Shown one piece after another: positions 34,816 to 43,347 of a stretch of DNA of 64,000 nt. This DNA comes from JAALLB01 sp964502215 (GTDB taxonomy: Bacteria; Pseudomonadota; Alphaproteobacteria; Rhizobiales; Rhizobiaceae). The notes under the pieces were generated by a model. That model made no database searches. It was not told where the DNA came from and saw only the letters and a program-made list of their open reading frames with translations. Numbering within the stretch: the stretch's first letter is position 1; every line of letters starts with the position of its first letter. The position numbers and the translations under genes were made by a program. The DNA lies in the NCBI GenBank assembly GCA_964502215.1, contig CAZCUN010000001.1, positions 62,001 to 126,000 of the forward strand, given 5' to 3'.

Positions 34816-35804
34816 TCAAGCAGTTTAAATTCCAATAAAAGTGTGCGCTGGTTTTTTGAGAAGTTGTCATCAGACACCAGCGTCAGTCTATTGGAGCCAT
34901 CAGCCATTTGAGTGATGGCCATGCCTTCCATATTATCTATTTCGTATTGTGAATTTGCTTCAAATATAGTTTTACCTTTAAGCACCGCTTCAGGAAGAAT
35001 GTCGCTGGTTTTGGGAAAGCGTCTTATTCGCATTGAAGGGCCTGTGAAGAAACTATAATAACGTTCTAGTATGATTAATTCATCATTGGGCAAAAGGGCT
35101 GCGTCTGTAATTGAATATCCATTTGGAACTTCAATGGCTATTTCAGTAATAGCGTTGTTTTTTACAATAAAGCCTCGATGGTTTCCCTCTTTATTCAATG
35201 CATGTTCAGCAAACACAAAAAGAGTTTTGGATACATTGGAAAGCGCAACCGCCTCGATGCCTTTATTGTTTGGGAAGTCATAAGAGTTTAAGTCGATTTT
35301 TTCTGAGCGCTTATCTTGTATGAGCTTTTTCTTTTTTTCATTAAATACAGCAATTCTGTCGTTACGTTCATAGCCAAGAATTATTTGCCCGTCTTGTGTA
35401 ATCGTAATGGCTTCTGAATCTTTGTCTTCAGCACCCGTAATTATTTTTCCTTTTGAATTGCGCGTTCTGGTTAGTGTGGCATTTTTAATTTCTGAGATTT
35501 TGCTGTCTTCTCGAATAATTTTCCCAGTTATAAAACGTGCTTTATCTGTGATGATGATAAATTTGTTTTGATCAGTTCTAAACTCAATACCTGATAATCC
35601 ACCAAAGTCTTCATTCTTTGAGGTGAGTTCAGCGCCACCTAAAAACTCAAGTTCACCAAATATTTTTTGATCAGGCTTTGAAGGGAGGAAGTTTGTAATT
35701 GGCTTTGTTAAAATTTGTATGTCTTTTGCAAAGCTGTTTGTCGTTGTTACAAGCCCCATCACGAGCAAAGTAAATTTGAAAATGTTTATGCTTATAAAGC
35801 GCAT
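34812..35804 (-). CDS. Esterase-like phytase-family secreted protein
   Basis: The 330-residue protein has a signal peptide (about residues 1-26) and a beta-propeller-like domain of the 'esterase-like activity of phytase' type. Visible blocks are FGGLSGIEFRTDQNKFIIIT, DSEAITITQDGQIILGYER, NKGIEAVALS and DNMEGMAIT. The substrate is unknown, and true phytase activity should not be assumed. It follows cobT by three bases, so it may be on the cob transcript, as seen in other rhizobia. Confidence 0.85.
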   Translation of the reverse strand: MRFISINIFKFTLLVMGLVTTTNSFAKDIQILTKPITNFLPSKPDQKIFGELEFLGGAELTSKNEDFGGLSGIEFRTDQNKFIIITDKARFITGKIIREDSKISEIKNATLTRTRNSKGKIITGAEDKDSEAITITQDGQIILGYERNDRIAVFNEKKKKLIQDKRSEKIDLNSYDFPNNKGIEAVALSNVSKTLFVFAEHALNKEGNHRGFIVKNNAITEIAIEVPNGYSITDAALLPNDELIILERYYSFFTGPSMRIRRFPKTSDILPEAVLKGKTIFEANSQYEIDNMEGMAITQMADGSNRLTLVSDDNFSKNQRTLLLEFKLLD

Positions 35805-35807
35805 TTT

Positions 35808-37718
35808 CTAGCTAGCCTTTTTTAGCTGCTTACGCTTTTGAGGCTTCTTGGCTTGTTCAGGGTTTTCTTCGAACAAATCTGCAAGTTGTTCGGTAATAGC
35901 ACCTGCAAGCTCTTCTGCATCGACAATCGTCACCGCACGTTCATAGTAGCGTGTAACATCATGGCCAATACCAATTGCTAAAAGCTCAACAGGGGAATAA
36001 GTTTCGATGTCTTCAATCACATGGCGTAGATGACGTTCAAGATAATTGCCGGGGTTTACCGATAATGTTGAATCATCCACTGGGGCACCGTCTGAAATCA
36101 TCATCAAAATTCTGCGTTGTTCGGGTCTGTTCATTAAACGCTCATGCGCCCATAAAAGCGCTTCGCCGTCGATGTTTTCTTTTAGCAGACCTTCACGCAT
36201 CATAAGACCAAGGTTTGGTCTAGCACGACGCCAAGGGGCGTCTGCTGATTTATAGATGATATGGCGAAGATCATTCAAGCGGCCTGGGTTTGCAGGCTTT
36301 TCCTGCTTCACCCATTGCTCGCGTGCTTGTCCACCTTTCCAAGCTTTTGTCGTAAAGCCAAGAATTTCAACTTTCACACCACAACGTTCTAGGGTTCTTG
36401 CAAGAATGTCTGCGCAAGTTGCTGCAACCGTGATAGGGCGCCCGCGCATTGAACCTGAATTATCCAGTAGAAGCGTTACAACCGTATCGCGGAAGACGGT
36501 TTCGCGTTCCATCTTGAAAGACAGCGGCGTCATTGGATCTGTGATAATGCGAGTGAGTTTTGCAGTATCCAAGTGACCTTCTTCAAGATCAAAATCCCAA
36601 CCGCGATTTTGTTGTGCCATCAAACGCCTTTGCAAGCGGTTTGCCAAGCGGCCTACAACGCCTTGAAGATGGGCTAATTGCTTATCTAAAAATGCGCGTA
36701 AGCGCTCTAGTTCTGCGGCATCGCAAAGTTCTTCGGCCATGACTTCTTCATCAAACTTAGGCGTGAAGATTTGATAATCTGAATCAGCTGGCAGTTCTGA
36801 GAAGGGAAGGTCTGGTCGCTGTGATTCACCTGGTGACTCTTCGTCTTGATCAGACTCGTCAAAATCATCACCAGATTCAGCCTCAGAGGCTTCCATCTGG
36901 CCTTCCATTTCTTCTTCTGAATCAGACTCCATTTCTTCTGGTTCGCCATCATCTTCGCCAGTTGATTCTTCGTTGTCGCGGTCGCCTTCTTGCTCTTCTT
37001 CGTTAACGTCATCTTCTGAATTTTGATTGTCTTCATCTTCAGACGGGTCTTCGCCTAATTCATCGCCCATATCAAAGGCAACGAGTAAATCTCGAATGGC
37101 TTCTGCAAAGCTTTCTTGGTTTTCAATGTCTGAGCCAAGCGCGTCTAGTTTTTCGCCCGCTTTGGTTTCAATCCATTCACGCCATAGGCTTACAACTGCG
37201 TCGACATTCTCTGGTGGTTTTTGACCCGTGAGACGTTCGCGAACGACCATAGCAACAGCTTCTTCCAAAGGTGCATCTGATCTTTGTTGTACGCCTGAAT
37301 AATTCTGCTTGCCGTATTTATCATCAAGCATCTGGGCTAGATTATCTGCAACACCTGCCATGCGATTTGCGCCAATGGCTTCGATGCGAGCTTGTTCAAC
37401 TGCGTCAAAGATTGCTTTAGCATTATCGCCATCAGGCGCCATTTTGGCGTGGGTCTTCGCGTTATGACATGCCTGACGTAATGCCATTGCATCCCCAACA
37501 CCACGACTGATGGCGAGTTGTTTTTTGGTAAGTTTCTTGCCTAAGTCTGGCAAGCGAACTTGATTGCCGACCATAGAAGGGCGGTCACCAGAGAAAGTAA
37601 CTTCAAGCTCATTATTCTGGGCAATCGAACGCACACAATTCGCAAGCGCCTGTTTCATCGGCTCGCGATCTACGCCCTTTTGGGCGTTGCGTTTTGAATT
37701 GTCGCCAGAAGAAGCCAT
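35808..37718 (-). CDS. cobT: Cobaltochelatase subunit CobT
   Basis: With CobN and CobS, CobT inserts cobalt into hydrogenobyrinate diamide in the aerobic cobalamin pathway. The 636-residue protein has the N-terminal CobT domain (QALANCVRSIAQNNELEVTF). A very acidic central linker follows (about 220-305, Glu/Asp-rich). The C-terminal von Willebrand A domain has the MIDAS motif LLLDNSGSMRG and closes with IGIGHDVTRYYERAVTI. It is transcribed right after cobS (23-base gap). CobN is not in the window. Confidence 0.97.
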   Translation of the reverse strand: MASSGDNSKRNAQKGVDREPMKQALANCVRSIAQNNELEVTFSGDRPSMVGNQVRLPDLGKKLTKKQLAISRGVGDAMALRQACHNAKTHAKMAPDGDNAKAIFDAVEQARIEAIGANRMAGVADNLAQMLDDKYGKQNYSGVQQRSDAPLEEAVAMVVRERLTGQKPPENVDAVVSLWREWIETKAGEKLDALGSDIENQESFAEAIRDLLVAFDMGDELGEDPSEDEDNQNSEDDVNEEEQEGDRDNEESTGEDDGEPEEMESDSEEEMEGQMEASEAESGDDFDESDQDEESPGESQRPDLPFSELPADSDYQIFTPKFDEEVMAEELCDAAELERLRAFLDKQLAHLQGVVGRLANRLQRRLMAQQNRGWDFDLEEGHLDTAKLTRIITDPMTPLSFKMERETVFRDTVVTLLLDNSGSMRGRPITVAATCADILARTLERCGVKVEILGFTTKAWKGGQAREQWVKQEKPANPGRLNDLRHIIYKSADAPWRRARPNLGLMMREGLLKENIDGEALLWAHERLMNRPEQRRILMMISDGAPVDDSTLSVNPGNYLERHLRHVIEDIETYSPVELLAIGIGHDVTRYYERAVTIVDAEELAGAITEQLADLFEENPEQAKKPQKRKQLKKAS

Positions 37719-37741
37719 GAAGAACCTTTATATGTACTAAC

Positions 37742-38710
37742 TTACGCCAGCGCTAAGCTTTCAACAGTGTCTGAAATCTCTACGCCAAATGCACGTTGGT
37801 AAAACTCGCTAATTGTTGCGCGTTCTAATTCGTCACATTTGTTTAAGAATGTCAGTTTGAAAGCGGTTGGTAAGTCACCGAAAATTTCTGCGTTCTCCGC
37901 CCAGTTGATGACTGTGCGTGGGCTCATAACCGTTGAGATGTCGCCATTAACAAAAGCTGCGCGTGTCATGTCCGCAACGCGAACCATTTTAGAGATGTTC
38001 TCACGACCTTCTTTTGTCGCAAAAGATTTCACCTTTGCAGCAATGATATCAACTTCGTTTTCATGCGGTAGATAGTTCAGCGTTGTGATGAGTGACCATC
38101 TGTCCATCTGCGCTTGGTTGATTTGCTGCGTGCCATGATAAAGACCCGTTGTATCTCCAAGGCCAACAGTGTTAGCGGTTGCAAACATGCGGAAGGCTGG
38201 GTGAGGGGTGATGACGCGGCTTTGATCTAGTAGTGTTAGACGACCAGAAGATTCCAATACACGCTGAATAACGAACATCACATCAGGACGACCTGCATCA
38301 TATTCATCAAACACAAGTGCTACGTTGTTTTGATATGCCCAAGGCAAGATGCCGTCTTTAAACTCAGTAATCTGCATTCCGTCTTTAACGACGATTGCAT
38401 CTTTACCGATGAGATCAAGGCGAGAAACATGGCTATCAAGATTGATACGTACACAAGGCCAGTTGAGGCGCGCTGCAACTTGCTCAATGTGTGTTGATTT
38501 ACCTGTGCCGTGGTAGCCCGAAACCATGACGCGGCGATTATGGGCAAAGCCTGCTAAAATAGCGCGTGTTGTTGGGCCATCAAAAAGATAATCTTCATCA
38601 AGCTCAGGCACGTGTTCTGTGCGAGTTTTGTAAGCTGGAACTGTCCAGTCACAATCAATGTTAAATACTTCACGTACAGATACTTCTGTATCTGGCATAC
38701 CGTCTGACAT
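37742..38710 (-). CDS. cobS: Cobaltochelatase subunit CobS (AAA+ ATPase)
   Basis: CobS is the AAA+ motor of the cobaltochelatase. The 322-residue protein has an N-terminal CobS segment (REVFNIDCDWTVPAYKTRT). Walker A is VSGYHGTGKSTHIEQ (about residues 62-76) and Walker B is ALVFDEYDAGRPD. A sensor-1 segment reads FRMFATANTVGLGDTTGLY. It is the first gene of the cobS-cobT unit and lies downstream of a J-domain gene, the usual rhizobial arrangement. Confidence 0.97.
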   Translation of the reverse strand: MSDGMPDTEVSVREVFNIDCDWTVPAYKTRTEHVPELDEDYLFDGPTTRAILAGFAHNRRVMVSGYHGTGKSTHIEQVAARLNWPCVRINLDSHVSRLDLIGKDAIVVKDGMQITEFKDGILPWAYQNNVALVFDEYDAGRPDVMFVIQRVLESSGRLTLLDQSRVITPHPAFRMFATANTVGLGDTTGLYHGTQQINQAQMDRWSLITTLNYLPHENEVDIIAAKVKSFATKEGRENISKMVRVADMTRAAFVNGDISTVMSPRTVINWAENAEIFGDLPTAFKLTFLNKCDELERATISEFYQRAFGVEISDTVESLALA

Positions 38711-38792
38711 TCCCGTTCCTCCGATGAAGTTTTTCGGGTCAATAGTTTGCTTATCTATATTGATAAGAGTGTTAGAAATTCAATGCCCTGTT

Positions 38793-39413
38793 TTAAGAGC
38801 AGAATCCACCCTGTTTTAGAATTTTATACGACTTAATGATTTCTTGTAGGCGTCGCTCGGTCGTACGATCACCACCATTTGAGTCTGGGTGGTGACGCTT
38901 CACAAGTGCCTTATATCTGGCCTTTAATTCATCTGAAGTCGATGAATGCGGCATGCTCATGTCGTCAAAAGCCTTCTTTTCTAGTGCTTTTAGCTTACGA
39001 ACTGGCCCACCTTTTCCGCTAATCTGGCCTGTACGACGCATGCTTCTTGCGATCACACGGTCAGCGAGTTCTGCGCGAGGGTCGCCTTCTGTCAGCGGCG
39101 CTTTGTCGCCCTCTTTGTTGACACCCATGGTCCATGTAGGGCGATGGCCTGTTAGTGCATCCTTTTGGAATTTTGCAATTGCATCATCGCCAAGACCTGA
39201 AAAATAATTGTATGATTTATTATATTCACGCACATGATCAATGCACAGGTTTAAATACTGGCCCTCACGGTCGCGGCCTAAAGGTGCTTTGTGTGTTCCA
39301 GGTTTAGAGCAATCTTGCCATTGGCATGAGGTATCGATTGGTTTTGAAGAACCAGCCTTTTTCTTACCTTTTACAATGCGGATCGAATCAAAATATTTAG
39401 AATTTGTAGCCAT
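38793..39413 (-). CDS. J-domain (DnaJ-like) protein
   Basis: The 206-residue protein has a C-terminal J domain (about 150-206) with the HPD motif in KRHHPDSNGGDRTTERR; the N-terminal part carries a CQWQDCSKPGTHKAPLGRD segment and is specific to alphaproteobacteria. It should stimulate an Hsp70 partner; its client is unknown. It lies 82 bases upstream of cobS on the same strand, and divergent from bolA. Confidence 0.9.
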   Translation of the reverse strand: MATNSKYFDSIRIVKGKKKAGSSKPIDTSCQWQDCSKPGTHKAPLGRDREGQYLNLCIDHVREYNKSYNYFSGLGDDAIAKFQKDALTGHRPTWTMGVNKEGDKAPLTEGDPRAELADRVIARSMRRTGQISGKGGPVRKLKALEKKAFDDMSMPHSSTSDELKARYKALVKRHHPDSNGGDRTTERRLQEIIKSYKILKQGGFCS

Positions 39414-39522
39414 ATGGATATTATGGTGATTTTTTGAAAATGAACAAGGATTGACATTTCAAAAAGTTAGCTACACAAAGCGCGGTTATGTTGTTCTTAC
39501 ATTTTGATTTGGAAAAATTTCA

Positions 39523-39792
39523 ATGAGTGCCGTCGCAGACTATCTTGAAAAACACTTAACGGAAGCATTTTCTCCAGCAAGCTTAGAAGTCATCAACGAA
39601 AGCCACTTGCATTCTGGTCATGCAGGTGATGATGGTACAGGCGAAAGTCATTTCAGAATTAAAATCGTGGCAACAGCATTTGATGGCATGAATCGCGTCC
39701 AAAGACATCGTGCTATTAATGCAATTGTTCAACCCAAGATCGACGAAGGGCTTCATGCCTGTGCGATTGAGGTTAAGGGTGCTGGGGAATAG
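39523..39792 (+). CDS. bolA: BolA-family protein
   Basis: The 89-residue protein has the BolA fold: LEVINESHLHSGHAG, then HFRIKIVATAFDGMNRVQRHRAI and ending in HACAIEVKG. BolA proteins pair with monothiol glutaredoxins on a shared 2Fe-2S cluster and take part in iron regulation and envelope control. The glutaredoxin encoded at 59.6 kb is a dithiol GrxC type, so it is not the expected partner. Confidence 0.95.
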   Translation: MSAVADYLEKHLTEAFSPASLEVINESHLHSGHAGDDGTGESHFRIKIVATAFDGMNRVQRHRAINAIVQPKIDEGLHACAIEVKGAGE

Positions 39793-39811
39793 TTACATTG
39801 AAAATTTTAAA

Positions 39812-40684
39812 TTAGAATCCAGTTTCTTTTGCCTTTATCGCAGAATATTGATTTATTATGTAAGATACTTCGCTAACAATTTTTCTTGGAGTGCCACGCT
39901 TTTCTAGCATATAATCTAGGCATTCTAATATAGCTTTGAGCTTGTTTCCCTGTGCTTTGGGTATTGATTCAGACCGAAGAGTTTTTGGTTGTTTTTGAAA
40001 GCTGCGGTTAAATATGCGATCATGGTGCGCACATTGGTTTCTTAAATCGACCAAACAGTTTATCCAATTGCTAAAAATTTGATCTGTCGGCACTCCAAAC
40101 TTAGAAGCAATTTCAGTTTTTATTTGGCCTGACAAGTTTTTGTATATGTGTGATAATGTGCCAAATGTAAGGAACTCTTTAAGTGTCCAAATAGGCGGTA
40201 GGCTTGGTGCACTGTAATTATCACAATAGTGTTTGGCTCTTGGGTCTTTTGACTTTTCATATATATCGGTAAATATTTTTAGAGTTTTTAGCCTTTTATT
40301 CGTATTTTGAAATGCGTTGATTTCAAAATTGGGATGGCCACCAAAATTACTGCTCAGTGCTTCGGAAAGAGAATTTCTAAAAAGAAGTTCAAATTGACTA
40401 ACTGCGCTAAAACATTTTTCTCTTATCTGTATATCGCATTCGTAAAGACTAATAATATCGCTAAATGATGTTTCTGGTCTGAATGGGCGTCCATCAATAT
40501 CATTTTGACGACGGCTTAAAAAGTAGATTCTTAATCTTTCATAGCCAATAAAATCAATTTGGGCGGCTGCAATATCAGGTTGAGTTATACACAGACCTTT
40601 GCAACGCAAGTGAGTTATATGTTCATGAGCTGTTGCATGTGGTTTTATGTAAGGATTAAGTGCCATCAAATGAAAAAGGGCCAC
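39812..40684 (-). CDS. Abi-family (Abi_2) HEPN protein
   Basis: The 290-residue protein matches the AbiD/AbiF (Abi_2) abortive-infection family, with YERLRIYFLSRRQ, CDIQIREKCFSAVSQFELLFRN and, near the C-terminal third, LVDLRNQCAHHDRIFNR. The last is an R-x4-H motif of HEPN ribonucleases. Such proteins typically block phage growth by RNA cleavage. The start may be the second methionine (40663) as in homologues. It lies in an accessory-looking patch between bolA and a LysR/acyl-CoA dehydrogenase pair, with no antitoxin gene beside it. Confidence 0.88.
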   Translation of the reverse strand: MALFHLMALNPYIKPHATAHEHITHLRCKGLCITQPDIAAAQIDFIGYERLRIYFLSRRQNDIDGRPFRPETSFSDIISLYECDIQIREKCFSAVSQFELLFRNSLSEALSSNFGGHPNFEINAFQNTNKRLKTLKIFTDIYEKSKDPRAKHYCDNYSAPSLPPIWTLKEFLTFGTLSHIYKNLSGQIKTEIASKFGVPTDQIFSNWINCLVDLRNQCAHHDRIFNRSFQKQPKTLRSESIPKAQGNKLKAILECLDYMLEKRGTPRKIVSEVSYIINQYSAIKAKETGF

Positions 40685-40854
40685 CCTTTTGCATTCCCTC
40701 TAAAGAGATATGTGGTAACCCATAGCAAGTGTATATATACATATTTTGTGATGAATTGCAAGATTTTTATTAATCCAATAATATTTAGTAAATACAGTTA
40801 TACTTTTCAAGTTTGCAATAGACATAGCCAATAATTCAATTAATTATAAACATT

Positions 40855-41718
40855 TCATTTTTCAAACAGCATTACCAAATTTTCCGCCATATTTTGCTGA
40901 TCTTTTTTAATTGCGGTTGCTAGTACAAGTTGGCGTGTAAGCGCTTTTCCTGATGTCGGCTCAATGATAACCGAACTATCCGCATATCGACGGATGTCTG
41001 GCTCTGCTAATAGCGTAAATCCAATTCCTTCATTTACGCATTCCATGATTGCTTCGACGCTATCCAGCACTATCGGCTGTTTGATTGATTTTGCGGTTAG
41101 TGTTCGCACATGATTTGCAATGACCTTGCCGATGCCTGAACTTGGGTTGAATTGCAGGAAGGGTAGTTCAAGTGCCGTTTGTTCAATTGTTAAGTCTGAA
41201 TATTTAGCTGGTATTGCATAAACGAGTAGCTCTTCACGAAGCACATCATATTTCAAACCTGCTTCTGCTTGTTTAGAGGCGGTCAGAATGGCGGCTTCGA
41301 GTTGCCCTGATAAAACTTTTGCTTCTAGTGTTTCTGATAAGGCTGTTTCTAAATCAAAATTGGCTTTGGGTGCTTTTGTCTTTGCGTTTTTGAGGAAGAG
41401 CGGCAGCAGCCGCACGCTTGCGGTTGCAACGAAGCCGATGCGGTAATTTCCAGAAAGGCCTTCGTTTTTATTTGTTGTTTCTAAAAGCACGTTTTGTGCA
41501 TTTATGACAAGCTTAGCTTTTTCAGCAATCTCACGACCTATTGGTGTTAGCTTGGGAGGTCTGTGTGAGCGATCAAATAGTGAGACTTGCAGTTCTTCTT
41601 CTAGCGTTTTCATCTGCATGGAAAGCGTGGAAAGGGTCATGTTGAGTTGGTTTGCTGCGGTTGCAAAGGATTCTACATGGGAAATTTGAACTAAAGTTTT
41701 GAGATGACGCGTTTGCAT
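40855..41718 (-). CDS. LysR-family transcription regulator
   Basis: The 287-residue protein has the N-terminal winged helix-turn-helix (QTRHLKTLVQISHVESFATA, AANQLNMTLSTLSMQMKTLE) and a periplasmic-binding-like effector domain, with FVATASVRLLPLFLKN at its start. It is divergent from the acyl-CoA dehydrogenase gene and very probably regulates it; two palindromes fill the 99-base gap. The inducer is likely a substrate or product of that enzyme, unknown from sequence. Confidence 0.92.
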   Translation of the reverse strand: MQTRHLKTLVQISHVESFATAANQLNMTLSTLSMQMKTLEEELQVSLFDRSHRPPKLTPIGREIAEKAKLVINAQNVLLETTNKNEGLSGNYRIGFVATASVRLLPLFLKNAKTKAPKANFDLETALSETLEAKVLSGQLEAAILTASKQAEAGLKYDVLREELLVYAIPAKYSDLTIEQTALELPFLQFNPSSGIGKVIANHVRTLTAKSIKQPIVLDSVEAIMECVNEGIGFTLLAEPDIRRYADSSVIIEPTSGKALTRQLVLATAIKKDQQNMAENLVMLFEK

Positions 41719-41742
41719 AAATATACTTTTTTTGAATTTGAT

Positions 41743-41784
41743 ATCGAATTTTATTCGATTGTAATGAATTTATCAAGTGATAAA
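41743..41784. promoter_or_regulatory. Two palindromes in the LysR/acyl-CoA dehydrogenase gap
   Basis: ATCGAA-tttta-TTCGAT (41743-41759) is a typical LysR recognition-type inverted repeat. TTTATCA-ag-TGATAAA (41769-41784) is a perfect 7-bp inverted repeat beside it. Their placement between divergent start codons fits regulatory and activation sites of the LysR protein. Confidence 0.6.
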
Positions 41785-41817
41785 CTATTCGTGATTTAAT
41801 AAGAATCGGGGAATGTT

Positions 41818-43044
41818 ATGTTGGCTGAAAAAGTAAATCTCTATCAAGAACTGGCAAAAGAGTTAGCAAAGGAATTTGCACCTAAGGCTGCGCATTGGGA
41901 TCAGACCCGCACGTATTGCCATGATAATATACGTTCTCTTGTAAAAGCACGTGTGATGGGCATGACCATTCCTAAAGAATATGGTGGGCTTGGTGCTTCG
42001 TTTTATGATTGCGCATTGGTGATAGAAGAGATTGCTAAGGCTTGTACGCTTACAGCGCGTATTGTGGTCGAGGCTAACATGGGCGGCATCAGTGCGGTTA
42101 TGGCTTATGGTAATCATGAGCAGAAGTCATTTTGCGCACCAATCGTTTTGGCAGGAGATAAGCCTGCAATTTGTATAACTGAACCTGAAGCTGGCAGTGC
42201 TGCGACTGAAATGTATACGACTGCTCGAAAAAGCGGTGATAAATATATTCTCAATGGATCTAAGCACTGGATTACAGGTGGGGGCGTTTCCAAACTTCAT
42301 CTGATTTTTGCTCGTGTGCTGGATGAAAATGGTAATGAGCAAGGCATTGGTGGCTTTATCGTTCACCGTGATCCTGACATGGGTATTGAACCAAAAGGTT
42401 TTGAGGTTGTGAGACGTGAGCGCACCATGGGGCTTTGCGGCATGCCAGAGGCTGAATTGAAATTTGATAATCTCGAAGTTGGCGAAGAGTGGTTGTTGCA
42501 ACCGCCTAAGGGTTTGAAGCGTGGCTTTGCACAATTGATGGAAGCTTATAATTCGCAACGTGTGGGTGCGGGTACGATTGCCATGGGTGTGGCGGCTGGT
42601 GCTTTGGATTTAGCAAAAGAATATCTTAAAAAACGTGAGCAATTTGGCAGGCCGCTGGCAGAATTTCAGGGACTTCAGTGGATGATTGCTGATATGGACG
42701 CAAGCGTTCACGCCTCGCGTCTTATGTTGCAAGAAGCGGCAAAAACTGCGCAGACCTCTGCTACGGGTTTTCCAGATATGATGATGGCAGCACGTGCAAA
42801 ACTTTTTGCTTCAGAAGCAGCCATTAAAACAGTCAACGATTCCCTTCAAATGTTTGGTGCGCGAGGCTATGGCGATCAAGAACCGCTAGAACGCATGTAC
42901 CGCGATGTGCGCATGTTCACGATTGGCGGTGGTACGGCTCAGATATTACGCACACAAGTTGCGGGGAAATTGTTGGATATGAAAGTTCCGCAGACGCGGG
43001 ATGGGTATGGGGAAGTACCGATGGGGGTGCAAAAGCTGGCTTAG
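41818..43044 (+). CDS. Acyl-CoA dehydrogenase family protein, candidate 3-sulfinopropanoyl-CoA desulfinase
   Basis: The 408-residue flavoprotein has all family segments (ICITEPEAGSAATEMYTTA, YILNGSKHWITGGG, REQFGRPLAEFQGLQWMIAD). The catalytic glutamate is absent at both places it occurs in the family: the C-terminal loop reads FTIGGGTAQILR (Gly370 where short-chain enzymes have Glu), and the helix-G site reads NSQRVGAG (Gln247 where isovaleryl-type enzymes have Glu). Arg81 in TARIVVEAN also fits. The 3-sulfinopropanoyl-CoA desulfinase of Advenella, as I recall it, shows the same Arg/Gln pattern. It would release sulfite from a sulfinate intermediate. An ordinary dehydrogenase with an unusual base remains possible. 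Confidence 0.85.
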   Translation: MLAEKVNLYQELAKELAKEFAPKAAHWDQTRTYCHDNIRSLVKARVMGMTIPKEYGGLGASFYDCALVIEEIAKACTLTARIVVEANMGGISAVMAYGNHEQKSFCAPIVLAGDKPAICITEPEAGSAATEMYTTARKSGDKYILNGSKHWITGGGVSKLHLIFARVLDENGNEQGIGGFIVHRDPDMGIEPKGFEVVRRERTMGLCGMPEAELKFDNLEVGEEWLLQPPKGLKRGFAQLMEAYNSQRVGAGTIAMGVAAGALDLAKEYLKKREQFGRPLAEFQGLQWMIADMDASVHASRLMLQEAAKTAQTSATGFPDMMMAARAKLFASEAAIKTVNDSLQMFGARGYGDQEPLERMYRDVRMFTIGGGTAQILRTQVAGKLLDMKVPQTRDGYGEVPMGVQKLA

Positions 43045-43347
43045 TTTTTAAGCTGGTGATATTTTAATTGGTAAATGGCAGCATTGAGCCCTTAGTTACT
43101 TGGGAGCAGATAACTCATTTCTCTGTTTACGACATTACACTGTGTTCGGAAACTCCTTTGTCTTTGCACATTCACATTGTAAGATTTCAAGAGTCATACT
43201 ACTGAAATTTTCTCGTAATATACCCGATAATATTGATCTCAATACCTCGCGTAGTCAGCGGTATTTATTAAGTATCCAATGTGTGGCAAGTTTCATTTGA
43301 GTTGATTTAGAACAATGACTGCATTCTCGAAAATTGGAGGATAGACC
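43045..43347. other. Intergenic region before the HEPN-like gene
   Basis: These 303 bases contain no credible gene. Short frames are unrelated to known families. The GGAGG near 43337 is the ribosome-binding site of the following gene, eight bases before its ATG. Confidence 0.6.

Noticed and set aside
36707..37036. Long minus-strand frame rich in Lys and Met inside cobT
   Set aside because: It is a shadow of the acidic linker in another frame of the same strand, caused by repetitive GAA/GAT codons.
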